From assembly GCA_036489885.1 (NCBI GenBank), contig DASXEW010000001.1, positions 496,001-560,000 on the forward strand: DNA of 64,000 bases. The letters are read 5' to 3'. Position 1 is the first letter of the stretch; the number at the start of each line of letters is the position of its first letter. This document shows positions 47,015 through 56,135 of the stretch, piece by piece. The notes below the pieces were generated by a model. That model worked only from the letters and a program-made list of their open reading frames with translations, was not told where the DNA came from and ran no database searches. Origin of the DNA: Candidatus Baltobacteraceae bacterium (GTDB lineage: Bacteria > Vulcanimicrobiota > Vulcanimicrobiia > Vulcanimicrobiales > Vulcanimicrobiaceae). The translations under genes and the position numbers were made by a program.

Positions 47015-49022
47015 AGCCGCAGCGCTTGCGCTGCTGTGGCTGAGCTGCGCTTTTGCTTTTGCAGCCGCGCCGGTAAACGCGCAATCGTTCGCCGCGATTC
47101 CGCCGTTCTGGTTCGCCGGAACGCAATTGATCTTCGAACATGCCGATAGGGTCGACAATGAAATTGCAGTCCGCGGCAGCGATCCCGGACTTCAGCGGTT
47201 TCTCGCACGCGTCGGAGCGACGCTTTCATGGGAGCCGAGCTCGCGCTACGTCGTAATCACGACCGCCGACCGTCGCACGCTCACGTTTACGCTCGGCGTG
47301 CCGCACTTTCAAACCAGCTCCGGCGGTGAAAACGTGCCGTTGCGTGCATACATCGACGGCAATGACGTCTATCTGCCGTTTCTGACGCTCGCCCGTGCGT
47401 TGTACGTCGAGCCGGTTCTCGAAGGCGGGCAGTACGTGCTGCAGCCGCAAATCGGCGCGCTCAGCGTGCGCAGCGAAGGGCGCAGGACGCTCGTTTCGTT
47501 GATCGGCGGAACGCCGCTGCGCTTCACAAAAGATATCGACGAGCCGGGACGGATGACGCTCGTTTTCAGGGGTGCGTCTTCGACCTTGTCGCCGTCGCGT
47601 GCGGTTGATTTGCCGGGCCTCGGACGCATCGACATTACAGTCGCAGGAAGTGCGCGCAACCCAACGACGGTCGTGACCTTTCAGACGACGCCCGGCGCGG
47701 CGCGCGTCCTCTTGCCCTCGACGAGCCGCAATGAGCTCGATTTCGCGTTTGGGGCTCCGGACGTCGCCCAAAGCGGGATTCTCATCCCCTCGCAGGGTGT
47801 AAGCCCGATCTACCGCAGCGTAGCCGCAGCGGCCGCTCTCGTGGCCGTAGCCGTGCAGCCCTCGACCCAGGCCGCTCCCGTGACGTCCATGCCGATTCCG
47901 ACGGTCGTCCCGACCGCGGTGCCGACGCCCTACGGAGTGCCGCTCCAAACGCCGCTATCCGCGCCTGCGCCCGTGACGACGTCGTCCGTTGTGACGGGCC
48001 TGGACGTCGAGAACCCGGCGCCCGATGCCCTGCTGATCCACATTGCGACGTCGCCCGGCCTTTCATTTGAATGGCACCGCTTGGGCATCGATCGCTTCTA
48101 CATTGATTTCCCGAACGCGACGCTGACGTCGGCTGCGCATGACGATCGTCCGCCGGTTGCATTCGTGCAAGGCTACCGGATGAGTCAGCTCCAAAGCGCG
48201 ACCGTCCCAACGGTGCGTTTCGCACTGACGATGACGCCGAACCGCCGTCTCGACGTCATCCCGGATGCGCAAGGTTTGACGATTACGATTGCGGATGTCG
48301 ATGCCACCGGAGATTTTATCGCGCAAGTCGGCAGCGGCATGACCGGCGCCGGAAACGTTGCGGTCGTGCCGACGGCAACGCCGTCCGACATCGCGCCGGT
48401 CCCGGGCGCAATCCCGCCGCCCGGTTCGAATCCCCGCCTGATCGTGCTCGATCCCGGGCATGGGGGGAGCGACACGGGCGCGATGCACAACGGTTTGGTC
48501 GAAAAAGAGATCACGCTCGACATTGCGCTGCGCTTGCGTACACTGCTGATCGCGCGCGGTTGGATCGTGCACTTGACGCGCGATACGGATCGCGACGTTT
48601 ATGGACCGAACGCCTCCGACGTTGCGGAGTTGCAAGCGCGTGTTGACGTCGCGAACAATGCCGGCGCGCGGATGTTTGTCTCGATTCACGCCAACTCGAG
48701 TACGTCGAGCGTGCCGAGCGGCACCACGTCCTACTATTACAAACCGCAAGATCGGCCGCTCGCCGCAGCCATTCAGGCTCGCTTGATCGCGTTGCTTGGA
48801 ACGAAAGACGACGGTGTCGTGCGCGAACGCTTTTATGTCATTCATCGCACGACGATGCCCGCCGCGCTGATCGAGACTGCCTTCGTCTCGAATGCAGAGG
48901 ATGCGGTGCGCTTACGTTCTCCGAACTTCCGTCAACAGATTGCGGTCGGCATCGCCGACGGCATCAAGGATTACGCCGGTCAACCCTCAAGCTCTGTTTC
49001 GGTGCAGCAGGGGAGCTTTTAA
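46986..49022 (+). CDS. N-acetylmuramoyl-L-alanine amidase (stalk/AMIN + Amidase_3)
   Basis: A 678-residue secreted murein hydrolase. A signal peptide (about 1-32, ending PVNAQS) is followed by copper-amine-oxidase-N-like stalk domains (to about residue 165) and AMIN-like beta domains. A Pro/Thr/Val linker lies around residues 290-335, then a second AMIN-like domain. The Amidase_3 catalytic domain begins near residue 484: the Zn ligands are in LDPGHGGSDTG (His), LVEKEITL (Glu) and SIHANSS (His), with catalytic Glu in PAALIETAFVSN. It cleaves the bond between muramic acid and L-alanine, as in cell separation. ATG 46986 is chosen; the frame runs in from 46920 but that is GerMN sequence out of frame. 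murI follows after nine bases. Confidence 0.9.
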   Translation: MSRLRVRAGKAAALALLWLSCAFAFAAAPVNAQSFAAIPPFWFAGTQLIFEHADRVDNEIAVRGSDPGLQRFLARVGATLSWEPSSRYVVITTADRRTLTFTLGVPHFQTSSGGENVPLRAYIDGNDVYLPFLTLARALYVEPVLEGGQYVLQPQIGALSVRSEGRRTLVSLIGGTPLRFTKDIDEPGRMTLVFRGASSTLSPSRAVDLPGLGRIDITVAGSARNPTTVVTFQTTPGAARVLLPSTSRNELDFAFGAPDVAQSGILIPSQGVSPIYRSVAAAAALVAVAVQPSTQAAPVTSMPIPTVVPTAVPTPYGVPLQTPLSAPAPVTTSSVVTGLDVENPAPDALLIHIATSPGLSFEWHRLGIDRFYIDFPNATLTSAAHDDRPPVAFVQGYRMSQLQSATVPTVRFALTMTPNRRLDVIPDAQGLTITIADVDATGDFIAQVGSGMTGAGNVAVVPTATPSDIAPVPGAIPPPGSNPRLIVLDPGHGGSDTGAMHNGLVEKEITLDIALRLRTLLIARGWIVHLTRDTDRDVYGPNASDVAELQARVDVANNAGARMFVSIHANSSTSSVPSGTTSYYYKPQDRPLAAAIQARLIALLGTKDDGVVRERFYVIHRTTMPAALIETAFVSNAEDAVRLRSPNFRQQIAVGIADGIKDYAGQPSSSVSVQQGSF

Positions 49023-49031
49023 CGAGAGTAC

Positions 49032-49826
49032 ATGCTCGGGATCTTTGACTCCGGTCTCGGCGGATTGACCGTACTCCAGCAATTGCGGCGCCGGCTGCCG
49101 CATCACGACATCACCTATCTCGCCGATCAAGCGCACGTGCCGTACGGCGATCGCTCCGACGACGAGCTGCTCGGGTTCTTGCGCGACAACATCGTCTATC
49201 TGCAAGGCGTAGCTTCCGATGCGATCGTCGTCGCGTGCAACACCACGTGCGCGGTCGCGATAAAGCATGGCTGGCCCGCGAGCAACGTCCCCGTTCTGAA
49301 CCTCATCGATAACGCGGCTGAAACGATCGCCGCGATGGGCGCACGCAAAGTCGGAGTCCTCGCAACGACCGTCACCACGCAAACGGGCGCCTACGGAAAC
49401 GCGATCCGTGCGCGCGTCCCCGGCGTTCAGGTTGAGGAAGTCGCGGCGCCCGCCCTCGTTCCGCTTGTTGAAGCCGGCCGCTACAACGGTCGCGCAGTGC
49501 GTGCCGCAGTCGAGGAGGCGTGCGAGCCGTTTTCGCGCGACTTGGACGTGCTGGTCTTGGGGTGTACGCACTATCCGATCCTCGATCCGCATTTCGCCGA
49601 GATTTTCGGCGACGGATTGATACGGCTTGATCCGGCAATAGCGCAAGCGCAAGCCGCTGAGAAGGTCGTCCGGGAGCTCGGAATCCCTGAAGGCAGCGGC
49701 ACGACGCTTTACGCGACCACCGGCGAGCCGATGGCGTTTGGGGCGGCAATCCGCGCGCTCTTGGCCGAAGAAAATCCGCAGGTCGTCTTCGCTCACGACA
49801 TCCTGACGCGTATCGGTAACACGTAA
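49032..49826 (+). CDS. murI: Glutamate racemase
   Basis: A 264-residue MurI, which makes D-glutamate for peptidoglycan. The two catalytic Cys are C69 (VACNTTCA) and C178 (VLGCTHYP). The N-terminus IFDSGLGGLTVL with its catalytic Asp and the GDRSDDEL segment are also typical. Length is normal. It follows the amidase gene after nine bases, so precursor synthesis and wall hydrolysis are transcribed together. It is followed after 27 bases by the toxin gene. Confidence 0.96.
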   Translation: MLGIFDSGLGGLTVLQQLRRRLPHHDITYLADQAHVPYGDRSDDELLGFLRDNIVYLQGVASDAIVVACNTTCAVAIKHGWPASNVPVLNLIDNAAETIAAMGARKVGVLATTVTTQTGAYGNAIRARVPGVQVEEVAAPALVPLVEAGRYNGRAVRAAVEEACEPFSRDLDVLVLGCTHYPILDPHFAEIFGDGLIRLDPAIAQAQAAEKVVRELGIPEGSGTTLYATTGEPMAFGAAIRALLAEENPQVVFAHDILTRIGNT

Positions 49827-49853
49827 GCAATCGCCGTCCGCTATCACTGGCGG

Positions 49854-50378
49854 GTGGCGATCGACTTCCGTGTCCTTACCGGCGCAAGCGGCGTACTTGG
49901 CGAAAACGGCTTCAAAGCGTGCTTGCCTTCGGCAACGACGCCCGTGCTCTCGCTCGCGGTCGATCGCATCGATGCGAGCCCCGCGGCGACCGAGGCCTAT
50001 CACAGCCCCGAGTTGCGCGCGATCGAAGGCGAAGACGGACACACCTTGCGGCGGCACGTCGCGCAGAGCGATCAGGCTTTACACGACCGCGCAGTGCGCA
50101 CGCACCACGATGTCTCGACCTTCGATGACGCAGGTACGGCACAGCAGACCGTGGATGCCGCATTCGCGGAAAATCAAGGGAAAATCGCGCGTTGGATGAG
50201 TGCAAATCGCTCCGGAAACCTTGATTTACACGTACATTTCGATCGTTCGATCGGGCGCGTTTTTCGCTATGATACGGACGCGATCCAGCCCAGTGCCGAT
50301 GCTGACGTCATCCTCGAGCATCGCCCCGCACTTCCGGCCGGCTACACTGTCATCACAGCCTATCCGAGTGCACGATGA
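49854..50378 (+). CDS. Orphan CdiA-CT-type RNase A-like toxin domain protein
   Basis: A 174-residue protein from a GTG start. Residues about 59-173 match what I know of the bacterial RNase A-like domain found at the C-terminus of CdiA toxins: EGEDGHTLRRHVAQSD, a helix ending FAENQGKIARWM, GNLDLHVHFDRSIGRVF, and the closing YTVITAYPS. Such domains degrade RNA in target cells. Residues 1-58 have no signal peptide, two-partner secretion domain or pretoxin motif, so this is a toxin module without a visible delivery part. The next gene overlaps it by four bases (ATGA) and encodes a matching immunity protein. It may be a relic, or carried on an unknown export route. The family call is from memory of motifs, not a search. 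Confidence 0.8.
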   Translation: MAIDFRVLTGASGVLGENGFKACLPSATTPVLSLAVDRIDASPAATEAYHSPELRAIEGEDGHTLRRHVAQSDQALHDRAVRTHHDVSTFDDAGTAQQTVDAAFAENQGKIARWMSANRSGNLDLHVHFDRSIGRVFRYDTDAIQPSADADVILEHRPALPAGYTVITAYPSAR

Positions 50379-50680
50379 CGCCGCTCGCAACGCTGTTTCG
50401 GACGTACCTGCACCAAGATTACGATCTGAGCTATCGGAGCGTCGAGGATGCAATTCGCGCGTACCGGGCGCAGTCGCCGAAGCCCGACGTCGCGCGTTCC
50501 GTCGCCGAGATCGATGCGCTCCTCGCCGCAAAGCTGAGCGACGATCGGCTGTATCACGAGCTGCGCGCGCGGGGATTCATTTTCTATCCGCCGCGTGATG
50601 GCGAGACGGCGCACACGTGGCTGGAGCGCGCACGAGCTTTGCTAGTTGATGCGGAAGATCCGGAAGAACAGCACGACTGA
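50375..50680 (+). CDS. CdiI-family immunity protein
   Basis: A 101-residue small acidic helical protein of the contact-dependent-inhibition immunity type (CdiI_2). It shows the family pattern: an N-terminal FRTYLHQDYDL, a helix ending in a Pro (SPKPDVARSVAEIDALL), LSDDRLYHELRARGF, then YPPRDGETAHTWLERAR. It should bind and neutralise the toxin encoded directly upstream, whose stop it overlaps (ATGA); such pairs are normally co-translated so that immunity precedes damage. Its last 39 bases overlap the 3' end of the PAP2-like gene on the opposite strand. Confidence 0.82.
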   Translation: MTPLATLFRTYLHQDYDLSYRSVEDAIRAYRAQSPKPDVARSVAEIDALLAAKLSDDRLYHELRARGFIFYPPRDGETAHTWLERARALLVDAEDPEEQHD

Positions 50681-51277
50681 GAGCGCGCCGAGCAACGTTC
50701 CGGCGCAAACTTGCGCGATCGTGTGAGCTTTGAGGTAGACGCGCGACCATCCGACCAGCGGTATCAGGATCAAGAACGGTAGAGGATCCCAGCCGTACAA
50801 ATAGGTCAGCGCGACGAGTGGCGCCGTGATGCCGACTGCGTGGGTGCTGATCTTCCAGAACCGCGTGATCTGCTGGACGACGATGGCGGCCGCGGTGTAA
50901 CCGGCCATCGATGCCGTGAGGATGGCGGGCGCATGGGTCAAGAGCAGCATCCCGGTCCCGATCACGTAGAAGATGATAAAGACGGTGAAGACCTTGCGGC
51001 GCTCCTCGCGGTCCGACATGTCCAAGTCGCTGATGCGGTCGCTCGCATACAGCCAGAGCAAGAACAGCATCGGCCCGATCGAGGTGAAGAGCGCGCAGAC
51101 GCTCAGGCGATACCAAAACTGCCCGAACGTATGCGTCGTTCCGGCGCAGAGTAAGACGAAGAGTACGAGCGGGACGACGAACGGATTGCATACCGTGGAA
51201 ACGGTGCGGGCCACGTCCCGCAACGCGCGTCCCGAACGCTTCGCGTCTGCGGGCGCCCGTATTTGCCCTTCGGCCAT
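50642..51277 (-). CDS. PAP2-like integral membrane phosphatase
   Basis: A 211-residue membrane protein with about six helices and a divergent PAP2 (phosphatidic acid phosphatase type 2) signature. The central motif reads KISTHAVGI (SxxH of motif 2 region), and the C-terminal SRVYLKAHTIAQVCAGTLLG matches motif 3 (SRxxxxxHxxxxVxxG). The first motif (KxxxxxxRP) is not evident, so activity is uncertain. Such enzymes remove phosphate from lipid phosphates such as undecaprenyl pyrophosphate. It is divergent from dxs with 78 bases between them and converges on the cdiI-like gene. Confidence 0.78.
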   Translation of the reverse strand: MAEGQIRAPADAKRSGRALRDVARTVSTVCNPFVVPLVLFVLLCAGTTHTFGQFWYRLSVCALFTSIGPMLFLLWLYASDRISDLDMSDREERRKVFTVFIIFYVIGTGMLLLTHAPAILTASMAGYTAAAIVVQQITRFWKISTHAVGITAPLVALTYLYGWDPLPFLILIPLVGWSRVYLKAHTIAQVCAGTLLGALSVVLFFRIFRIN

Positions 51278-51355
51278 TGCTTGGAAAGCTACCGTGCCAG
51301 GGAGGAAGCGGCCTTCAAACGGGTATGGCAGGGGCAGATCGAAAAAGGGGCCTCT

Positions 51356-53245
51356 ATGATCCTCGACCGCATCTCCAAACCGGCTGACATCAAGGCGCTG
51401 AAGCGTGAAGAGATCGACGAGCTAGCGAACGATATTCGTCGCACCCTCGTTGACGTGTGTTCGAAAACCGGCGGCCATCTCGCGCCAAATCTCGGCGTTG
51501 TTGAGCTAACGATGGCGCTTCACAACGTTCTCGACCTTCCCGAGGACAAGATCGTCTGGGACGTTAGCCATCAGAGCTACGTGCACAAGCTATTGACCGG
51601 ACGCAAAGACCGCTTTCCGACGTTACGGCAAGGCGGCGGCATTTCGGGATTCTCGATGCGGAGCGAATCGGTCTACGATGTGTTCGGTGCGGGACATGCA
51701 TCCACGTCGGTTTCAGCTGCGCTCGGGATGGTGCAAGCGCGCGATCTCGCGGGCCTCGATCACACCGTCGTCGCGGTGATCGGTGACGGCGCGCTGACGG
51801 GCGGCTTGGCATACGAGGCGATCAACAACGCGGGTCAGCTCAAGTCGAACTTGATCGTAATTCTCAACGACAACGAGATGTCGATCGCCCCCAACGTCGG
51901 ATCGATTGCGTCATACCTCGCAGTTTTACGCTCAAAACCGCTCTACAATACGGCCCGTGAAAAAGTGAAAGGCGTCCTCGGACGCATCCCGTTTGGCGGC
52001 ACGGTCGGGCGCGCGATCACGACCGGTGAGGTCGCAACGATGCGGTTTTGGTCCCCCGAGCACAAAGCCGGCGTCATCTTCGAAGAAATGGGTTTCCGCT
52101 ACATCGGTCCGATCGACGGACACGATTATGACATGCTCGTCGACGTTCTCTCGAATGCACGCAAGGTCAAGGGACCGGTTCTCGTGCACGTCCACACCGT
52201 TAAAGGTAAAGGCTACGATCCAGCCGAGCTGGACTCGCGGACCTTCCACGGATGCGGCGCGTTCGACATCGAGAACGGTAAAATCGAGAAGAAGGCCGGC
52301 GCGCGCAAGTCGCACTCGGAAGCCTTCGCCGATGCGTTGATCGACTTAGCGGAAAAGGATTCTCGCATCATCGGGATTACGGCTGCGATGCCAGACGGCA
52401 CGCAGCTCGCCAAGTTCCACAAGCGCTTTCCGGACAGGTATTTCGACGTCGGCATCGCCGAGGCGCACGCAGTATGCTTCGCAGCGGGAGCCGCAGCGTC
52501 CGGATTGCGGCCGATCGTTTCGATCTACTCAACGTTCTTGCAGCGTGCCTACGATCAGATCGTGCACGACGTCGTGGTACAGAACTTGCCTGTGATCTTC
52601 TGTATGGACCGTGCCGGCTTCGTCGGCGATGACGGTCCGACGCATATGGGTTTGTACGACATTGCGTACATGCGCACGCTCCCGAACATGACGGTCATGG
52701 CGCCGCGCAACGAGGATGAGCTGCTTCCGATGATGGCGCACGCAGTGTCGCTCGGGACGCCGGCAGCGATTCGCTATCCGCGTGGAAGCACAAGCGGTAA
52801 GCATCAAATCCCCGTTGCTCCGATCGAGCATGGCAAGGCCGAAGTCTTGCATGAGGGAAGCGGCACGGCGCTCGTCGCGTACGGAAACTGTGTCGATATC
52901 GCGCTCGATGCGCGCGATATGCTCGTAGCCGCGGGCGAAGCTGCGCCGACCGTCGTGAACGCGCGCTTTGCGAAACCGCTCGATGAGCGGCTGATGTGCG
53001 AGCTTGCACTCACGCACGATCGTCTGATGACGCTCGAAGAGCACAGTTTGGACGGTGGGTTTGGATCGGCCGTCGTCGAGCTGCTCAACGATCGCCGGAT
53101 TCGGACGAGCGTCGAGCGGATCGGCTGTCCGAACGTCTTGATGCAGCAAAACTCGCAGCCCAAGCAACGTGCACAGGTCGGATTGTCCGCCGAAGCGATC
53201 GTAGAACGCATTCGCACGCCGCTCGGCACCCCCGCATCCGTCTAA
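51356..53245 (+). CDS. dxs: 1-deoxy-D-xylulose-5-phosphate synthase
   Basis: A 629-residue DXS, the first enzyme of the MEP pathway for isoprenoid precursors, using ThDP to join pyruvate and glyceraldehyde 3-phosphate. The ThDP motif is GDGALTGGLAYEAINNAG with the closing NDNEMSIAPN. The catalytic Glu is E369 in DVGIAEAHA. VKGKGYDPAE and the C-terminal transketolase-like domain with GGFGSAV are present. ATG 51356 is chosen since homologues begin MILDRI; the frame runs in from 51263. IPP made by this pathway feeds the squalene and hopanoid enzymes at 4-14 kb, although the genes are far apart. Confidence 0.97.
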   Translation: MILDRISKPADIKALKREEIDELANDIRRTLVDVCSKTGGHLAPNLGVVELTMALHNVLDLPEDKIVWDVSHQSYVHKLLTGRKDRFPTLRQGGGISGFSMRSESVYDVFGAGHASTSVSAALGMVQARDLAGLDHTVVAVIGDGALTGGLAYEAINNAGQLKSNLIVILNDNEMSIAPNVGSIASYLAVLRSKPLYNTAREKVKGVLGRIPFGGTVGRAITTGEVATMRFWSPEHKAGVIFEEMGFRYIGPIDGHDYDMLVDVLSNARKVKGPVLVHVHTVKGKGYDPAELDSRTFHGCGAFDIENGKIEKKAGARKSHSEAFADALIDLAEKDSRIIGITAAMPDGTQLAKFHKRFPDRYFDVGIAEAHAVCFAAGAAASGLRPIVSIYSTFLQRAYDQIVHDVVVQNLPVIFCMDRAGFVGDDGPTHMGLYDIAYMRTLPNMTVMAPRNEDELLPMMAHAVSLGTPAAIRYPRGSTSGKHQIPVAPIEHGKAEVLHEGSGTALVAYGNCVDIALDARDMLVAAGEAAPTVVNARFAKPLDERLMCELALTHDRLMTLEEHSLDGGFGSAVVELLNDRRIRTSVERIGCPNVLMQQNSQPKQRAQVGLSAEAIVERIRTPLGTPASV

Positions 53246-53256
53246 AAACGTCCAGA

Positions 53257-53274
53257 GGCGGGGTAGAACCCGCC
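53257..53274 (+). terminator. GC hairpin between dxs and secG
   Basis: The stem GGCGGG/CCCGCC with loop GTAGAA lies 11 bases after the dxs stop. No T-run follows, so it is at best a weak or factor-dependent terminator, or a mRNA stabiliser. Confidence 0.35.
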
Positions 53275-53290
53275 GTCAAATGGGAGGCGG

Positions 53291-53686
53291 GTGATTTCAG
53301 GGATACTGGCTTTTTTAGCGGCTCCGGCAGCGCCTGTTGCGTCGGCCAGCGCAGCTGCTACGGCGACGCTGAGCCCGCAACAGCAAGCGCAATTTCAGCA
53401 GCAACTCCAACACGCGCTCAATCCGTCGCGCAGCGCGATTGCGATGAACGCGCCGTGGCTGACGCATGTCTTTGCCGGTATCTTCATTTTTTCCGCGGTC
53501 TTGTTGATCGGACTGCTTGCAATCCAAACCACGAAACAAGAGGGCCTCTCGGGGACGATCGGTGGTCGCACCGAGAGCGCATATCGCGGACGGTTCGGCG
53601 GCGACGCACAGATCGCGCGGTTTACCGCCTACATCGCGATCAGCTTCATTTTTTTCGGGACCTTGTTGTCGTTGACGGGCATCTAG
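53291..53686 (+). CDS. secG: Preprotein translocase subunit SecG
   Basis: A 131-residue SecG-like protein of the Sec translocon. The core begins at [18 protein letters not shown] (first membrane helix, about residues 55-75), then the cytoplasmic loop with [13 protein letters not shown], the best SecG signature, and a second membrane helix at the C-terminus. Residues 1-51 are an addition: a hydrophobic Ala-rich stretch followed by a Gln-rich helix ([13 protein letters not shown]). The annotated start is GTG 53291; an internal ATG at 53444 (M52) would yield a standard 80-residue SecG. Which start is used cannot be decided from sequence. oppD follows after seven bases. Confidence 0.85.
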   Translation: MISGILAFLAAPAAPVASASAAATATLSPQQQAQFQQQLQHALNPSRSAIAMNAPWLTHVFAGIFIFSAVLLIGLLAIQTTKQEGLSGTIGGRTESAYRGRFGGDAQIARFTAYIAISFIFFGTLLSLTGI

Positions 53687-53693
53687 GCTCCCC

Positions 53694-54749
53694 GTGAGTC
53701 TTCTCGAGGTCAAGAGCCTTCGCGTCAGCTTCAAGACCGAAGACGGCATCGTTCGGGCCGTCAACGGATTGTCGTACGCTATCGAAAAGGGTTCGACGCT
53801 CGGCATCGTCGGTGAATCCGGCAGCGGCAAATCAGTCAGCGCGCTTTCGATCATGCGCCTCATCCCCTCACCGCCCGGCCGTTTCGACGGCGGCGAGATC
53901 AACTTCAAGGGCGAGAGCCTCCTGAAGAAGAGCGAATCGGAGATGCGGAAAATTCGCGGCAAAGACATCGCGATGATCTTCCAGGATCCGATGACGTCGC
54001 TCAATCCGGTGCTGACGGTCGGCGAGCAGATTGCAGAAGCAGTCCAGCTGCACCTGAAGATGTCGAAAAAAGAAGCCTGGGATAAGGCTGTCGAGATGTT
54101 GCGGCTCGTGAAAATCCCGGTTCCGGAAAAACGCATCAAGGACTATCCGCATCAGTTTTCAGGTGGCATGCGGCAGCGCGTCATGATTGCGATGGCGCTC
54201 TCGTGCGATCCGGAAGTGCTGATCGCCGACGAGCCGACAACGGCGCTCGACGTGACGATTCAAGCCCAGATTCTCGAGCTGATGAACGAGATGCAGCAGC
54301 GTCTGGGGATGGCGATCGTCCTCATTACGCACGATTTGGGCGTCGTCGCCGAGACCTGCAAGAACGTGCTCGTCATGTACGCCGGCGACATGGTCGAATA
54401 TGGGACCGCCGATCAAATTTTCGCGTCGCCGAAGATGCCGTACACGATGGGATTGCTGGAATCACTCCCGCGGCTCGACGACAAAGAACACAAGCGTCTC
54501 GTCCCAATCGAAGGCCAGCCCCCGAACCTCTTGCGGCTTCCGAGCGGCTGCAGTTTTGCCGCGCGCTGCCGTTACCGGATGCCCGTTTGCGACGAGGCAG
54601 TTCCCCTCTTCGACTTCAAAGACGGTCACGTCGCGCGCTGCCTTCTGTACGACAAACGCACCGAAGGTATTCGCACGCTTCCGGTCCAGAGCGCGCCGAC
54701 CGTCTCGCTCGATCAGGTCGCGGAAACGCCGCAGGAGCTCGCAACGTGA
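53694..54749 (+). CDS. Oligopeptide/dipeptide ABC transporter ATPase, OppD-like
   Basis: A 351-residue ABC ATPase of the peptide/nickel transporter class. Walker A is GESGSGKS (residues 40-47), the signature is QFSGGMRQR, and Walker B is [12 protein letters not shown]. The C-terminal oligopeptide-type extension is present, with [14 protein letters not shown], which holds an iron-sulphur cluster in some homologues. It provides one of the two energising subunits for uptake of short peptides. Its partner OppF follows with a four-base overlap (GTGA). The permease and binding-protein genes are not in this window. Confidence 0.93.
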   Translation: MSLLEVKSLRVSFKTEDGIVRAVNGLSYAIEKGSTLGIVGESGSGKSVSALSIMRLIPSPPGRFDGGEINFKGESLLKKSESEMRKIRGKDIAMIFQDPMTSLNPVLTVGEQIAEAVQLHLKMSKKEAWDKAVEMLRLVKIPVPEKRIKDYPHQFSGGMRQRVMIAMALSCDPEVLIADEPTTALDVTIQAQILELMNEMQQRLGMAIVLITHDLGVVAETCKNVLVMYAGDMVEYGTADQIFASPKMPYTMGLLESLPRLDDKEHKRLVPIEGQPPNLLRLPSGCSFAARCRYRMPVCDEAVPLFDFKDGHVARCLLYDKRTEGIRTLPVQSAPTVSLDQVAETPQELAT

Positions 54750-55798
54750 GCACGGCCGTGGTGCCAAATGGCAAGACCGACATCCTCGTCGTGCGTGATC
54801 TTTTCAAGTATTTCCCAATAAATGCTGGGATTTTCTCGCGTCACGTCGCCGACGTGCGAGCCGTCGACGGCATCGATTTGGCAGTTCGCGCCGGCGAGAC
54901 GATGGGCTTGGTCGGTGAATCCGGCTCTGGAAAAACGACAGCCGGCCGTGTGATCTTGCGGCTGACGCCGTCGACCAAAGGAACGATCGAGTTCAGCGGG
55001 CGTGACATCACGAATCTGGCCGGATCCGATTTGCGCGCCCTGCGTAAAGAAATGCAGATCATCTTTCAGGATCCGTACGCCAGCCTCAATCCGCGTATGA
55101 CCGTCGGCGCCATTATTACGGAACCGCTCGAGATTCACAACATTGCCAAAGGCAAAGCAGCGGAAGTGCGCTGCCAAGAGCTGCTGAAAATGGTCGGGCT
55201 CCAGCCTTACCACGCCAACCGCTATCCGCACGAATTCTCCGGCGGACAACGCCAACGCGTCGGCGTCGCGCGAGCCCTCGCGGTTGGGCCGAAATTCATC
55301 GTTGCCGACGAGCCGGTTTCTGCGCTCGACGTTTCGATTCAGGCGCAGGTCATCAACCTGCTCGAGGATTTGCAGCAGCAGCTCGGATTGACGTATCTGT
55401 TTATCGCGCACGATCTCTCGGTGATCCGGCACATTGCGACCCGCGTCGCCGTCATGTATGTCGGGAAGATCGTCGAGCTCGCCGACCGCGATGCGCTCTA
55501 TGAGAATCCGCTGCACCCGTACACGCAATCGCTCCTGTCGGCAGTTCCGATTCCGGACCCGGTCAAGGAGCGTCAACGCAAGCGCATCGTGCTCAAAGGC
55601 GACATTCCCTCACCGGTAAATCCGCCGCCGGGCTGCCGTTTTCACACGCGTTGCCCGGTTGCGTTTGATCGCTGCAAAGTCGAAGTTCCGGCCTTCAAAG
55701 ACTACGGTGGCGGACATTTCGCCGCGTGTCATTGGGTCGAAGAACACGGTGGAAAAGCGCCCGACGTCGCGTCCTCCGCGGCCGCAAAAGCAATATAA
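54746..55798 (+). CDS. Oligopeptide/dipeptide ABC transporter ATPase, OppF-like
   Basis: A 350-residue ABC ATPase, partner of the upstream OppD-like protein. Walker A is GESGSGKT (residues 57-64), the Q-loop [16 protein letters not shown] is typical of OppF, the signature is EFSGGQRQR, and Walker B is [12 protein letters not shown]. The C-terminal extension carries the Cys motif [15 protein letters not shown]. The GTG start at 54746 overlaps the oppD stop; the longer open frame from 54203 is oppD read in another frame. No integral membrane component is encoded next to the pair. Confidence 0.93.
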   Translation: MSTAVVPNGKTDILVVRDLFKYFPINAGIFSRHVADVRAVDGIDLAVRAGETMGLVGESGSGKTTAGRVILRLTPSTKGTIEFSGRDITNLAGSDLRALRKEMQIIFQDPYASLNPRMTVGAIITEPLEIHNIAKGKAAEVRCQELLKMVGLQPYHANRYPHEFSGGQRQRVGVARALAVGPKFIVADEPVSALDVSIQAQVINLLEDLQQQLGLTYLFIAHDLSVIRHIATRVAVMYVGKIVELADRDALYENPLHPYTQSLLSAVPIPDPVKERQRKRIVLKGDIPSPVNPPPGCRFHTRCPVAFDRCKVEVPAFKDYGGGHFAACHWVEEHGGKAPDVASSAAAKAI

Positions 55799-55802
55799 AA
55801 AG

Positions 55803-55828
55803 AAGAGCGATTCGTCTGAATCGCTCTT
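55803..55828 (-). terminator. Intrinsic terminator of the lysine-rich protein gene
   Basis: A perfect 11-base stem AAGAGCGATTC/GAATCGCTCTT with a four-base loop. On the minus strand it is followed by CTTTTTAT, so it acts as a Rho-independent terminator for the gene at 55851-56135. On the plus strand no T-run follows. Confidence 0.8.
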
Positions 55829-55850
55829 GAATTGTTACGGCCGGTCGGCG

Positions 55851-56135
55851 TTACTTCTTCTTGCGACGTCCGCCCTTTTTCTTGCGAGCGCCGCCTTTTT
55901 TCTTACGTGCCGCGCCCTTTTTCTTGCGAGCGCCGCCTTTTTTCTTACGTGCGCCGCCCTTTTTGCGTCCGCCCTTTTTCTTGCGAGCGCCGCCCTTTTT
56001 CTTGCTGGCCTTTTTGCGACCGCCCTTACGGGCTTTCTTGCGACCAGTGGCAGCAACGGCAGCCTTCTTTTTCCGGCGACGACGTTTCTTTTTCGCCGGT
56101 GCGGGCGCTACCATGCCCATCATTGTATCGTCCAT
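55851..56135 (-). CDS. Lysine-rich histone H1-like repeat protein
   Basis: A 94-residue, extremely basic protein. After a short N-terminus (MDDTMMGMVAPAPA) it consists almost only of Lys, Arg, Gly and Ala, with at least four repeats of a KKKGGAR-type heptad (21 bases in DNA). The start is ATG 56135, preceded by a strong GGAGGAG ribosome binding site; the open frame to 56261 lacks support. It resembles the C-terminal tails of histone H1 and the bacterial HC1/HC2-like or HU-extension DNA-compacting proteins. A role in binding DNA or RNA is inferred from charge alone. It is transcribed divergently from topA, and a convincing terminator follows it. Confidence 0.8.
   Translation of the reverse strand: MDDTMMGMVAPAPAKKKRRRRKKKAAVAATGRKKARKGGRKKASKKKGGARKKKGGRKKGGARKKKGGARKKKGAARKKKGGARKKKGGRRKKK

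Noticed and set aside
49854..50680. The RNase toxin as detached C-terminal tip of the giant autotransporter (a CdiA-like system)
   Set aside because: The autotransporter is type Va with its own C-terminal barrel, lies 4.6 kb away behind a divergent and several unrelated genes, and has no toxin-junction motif.
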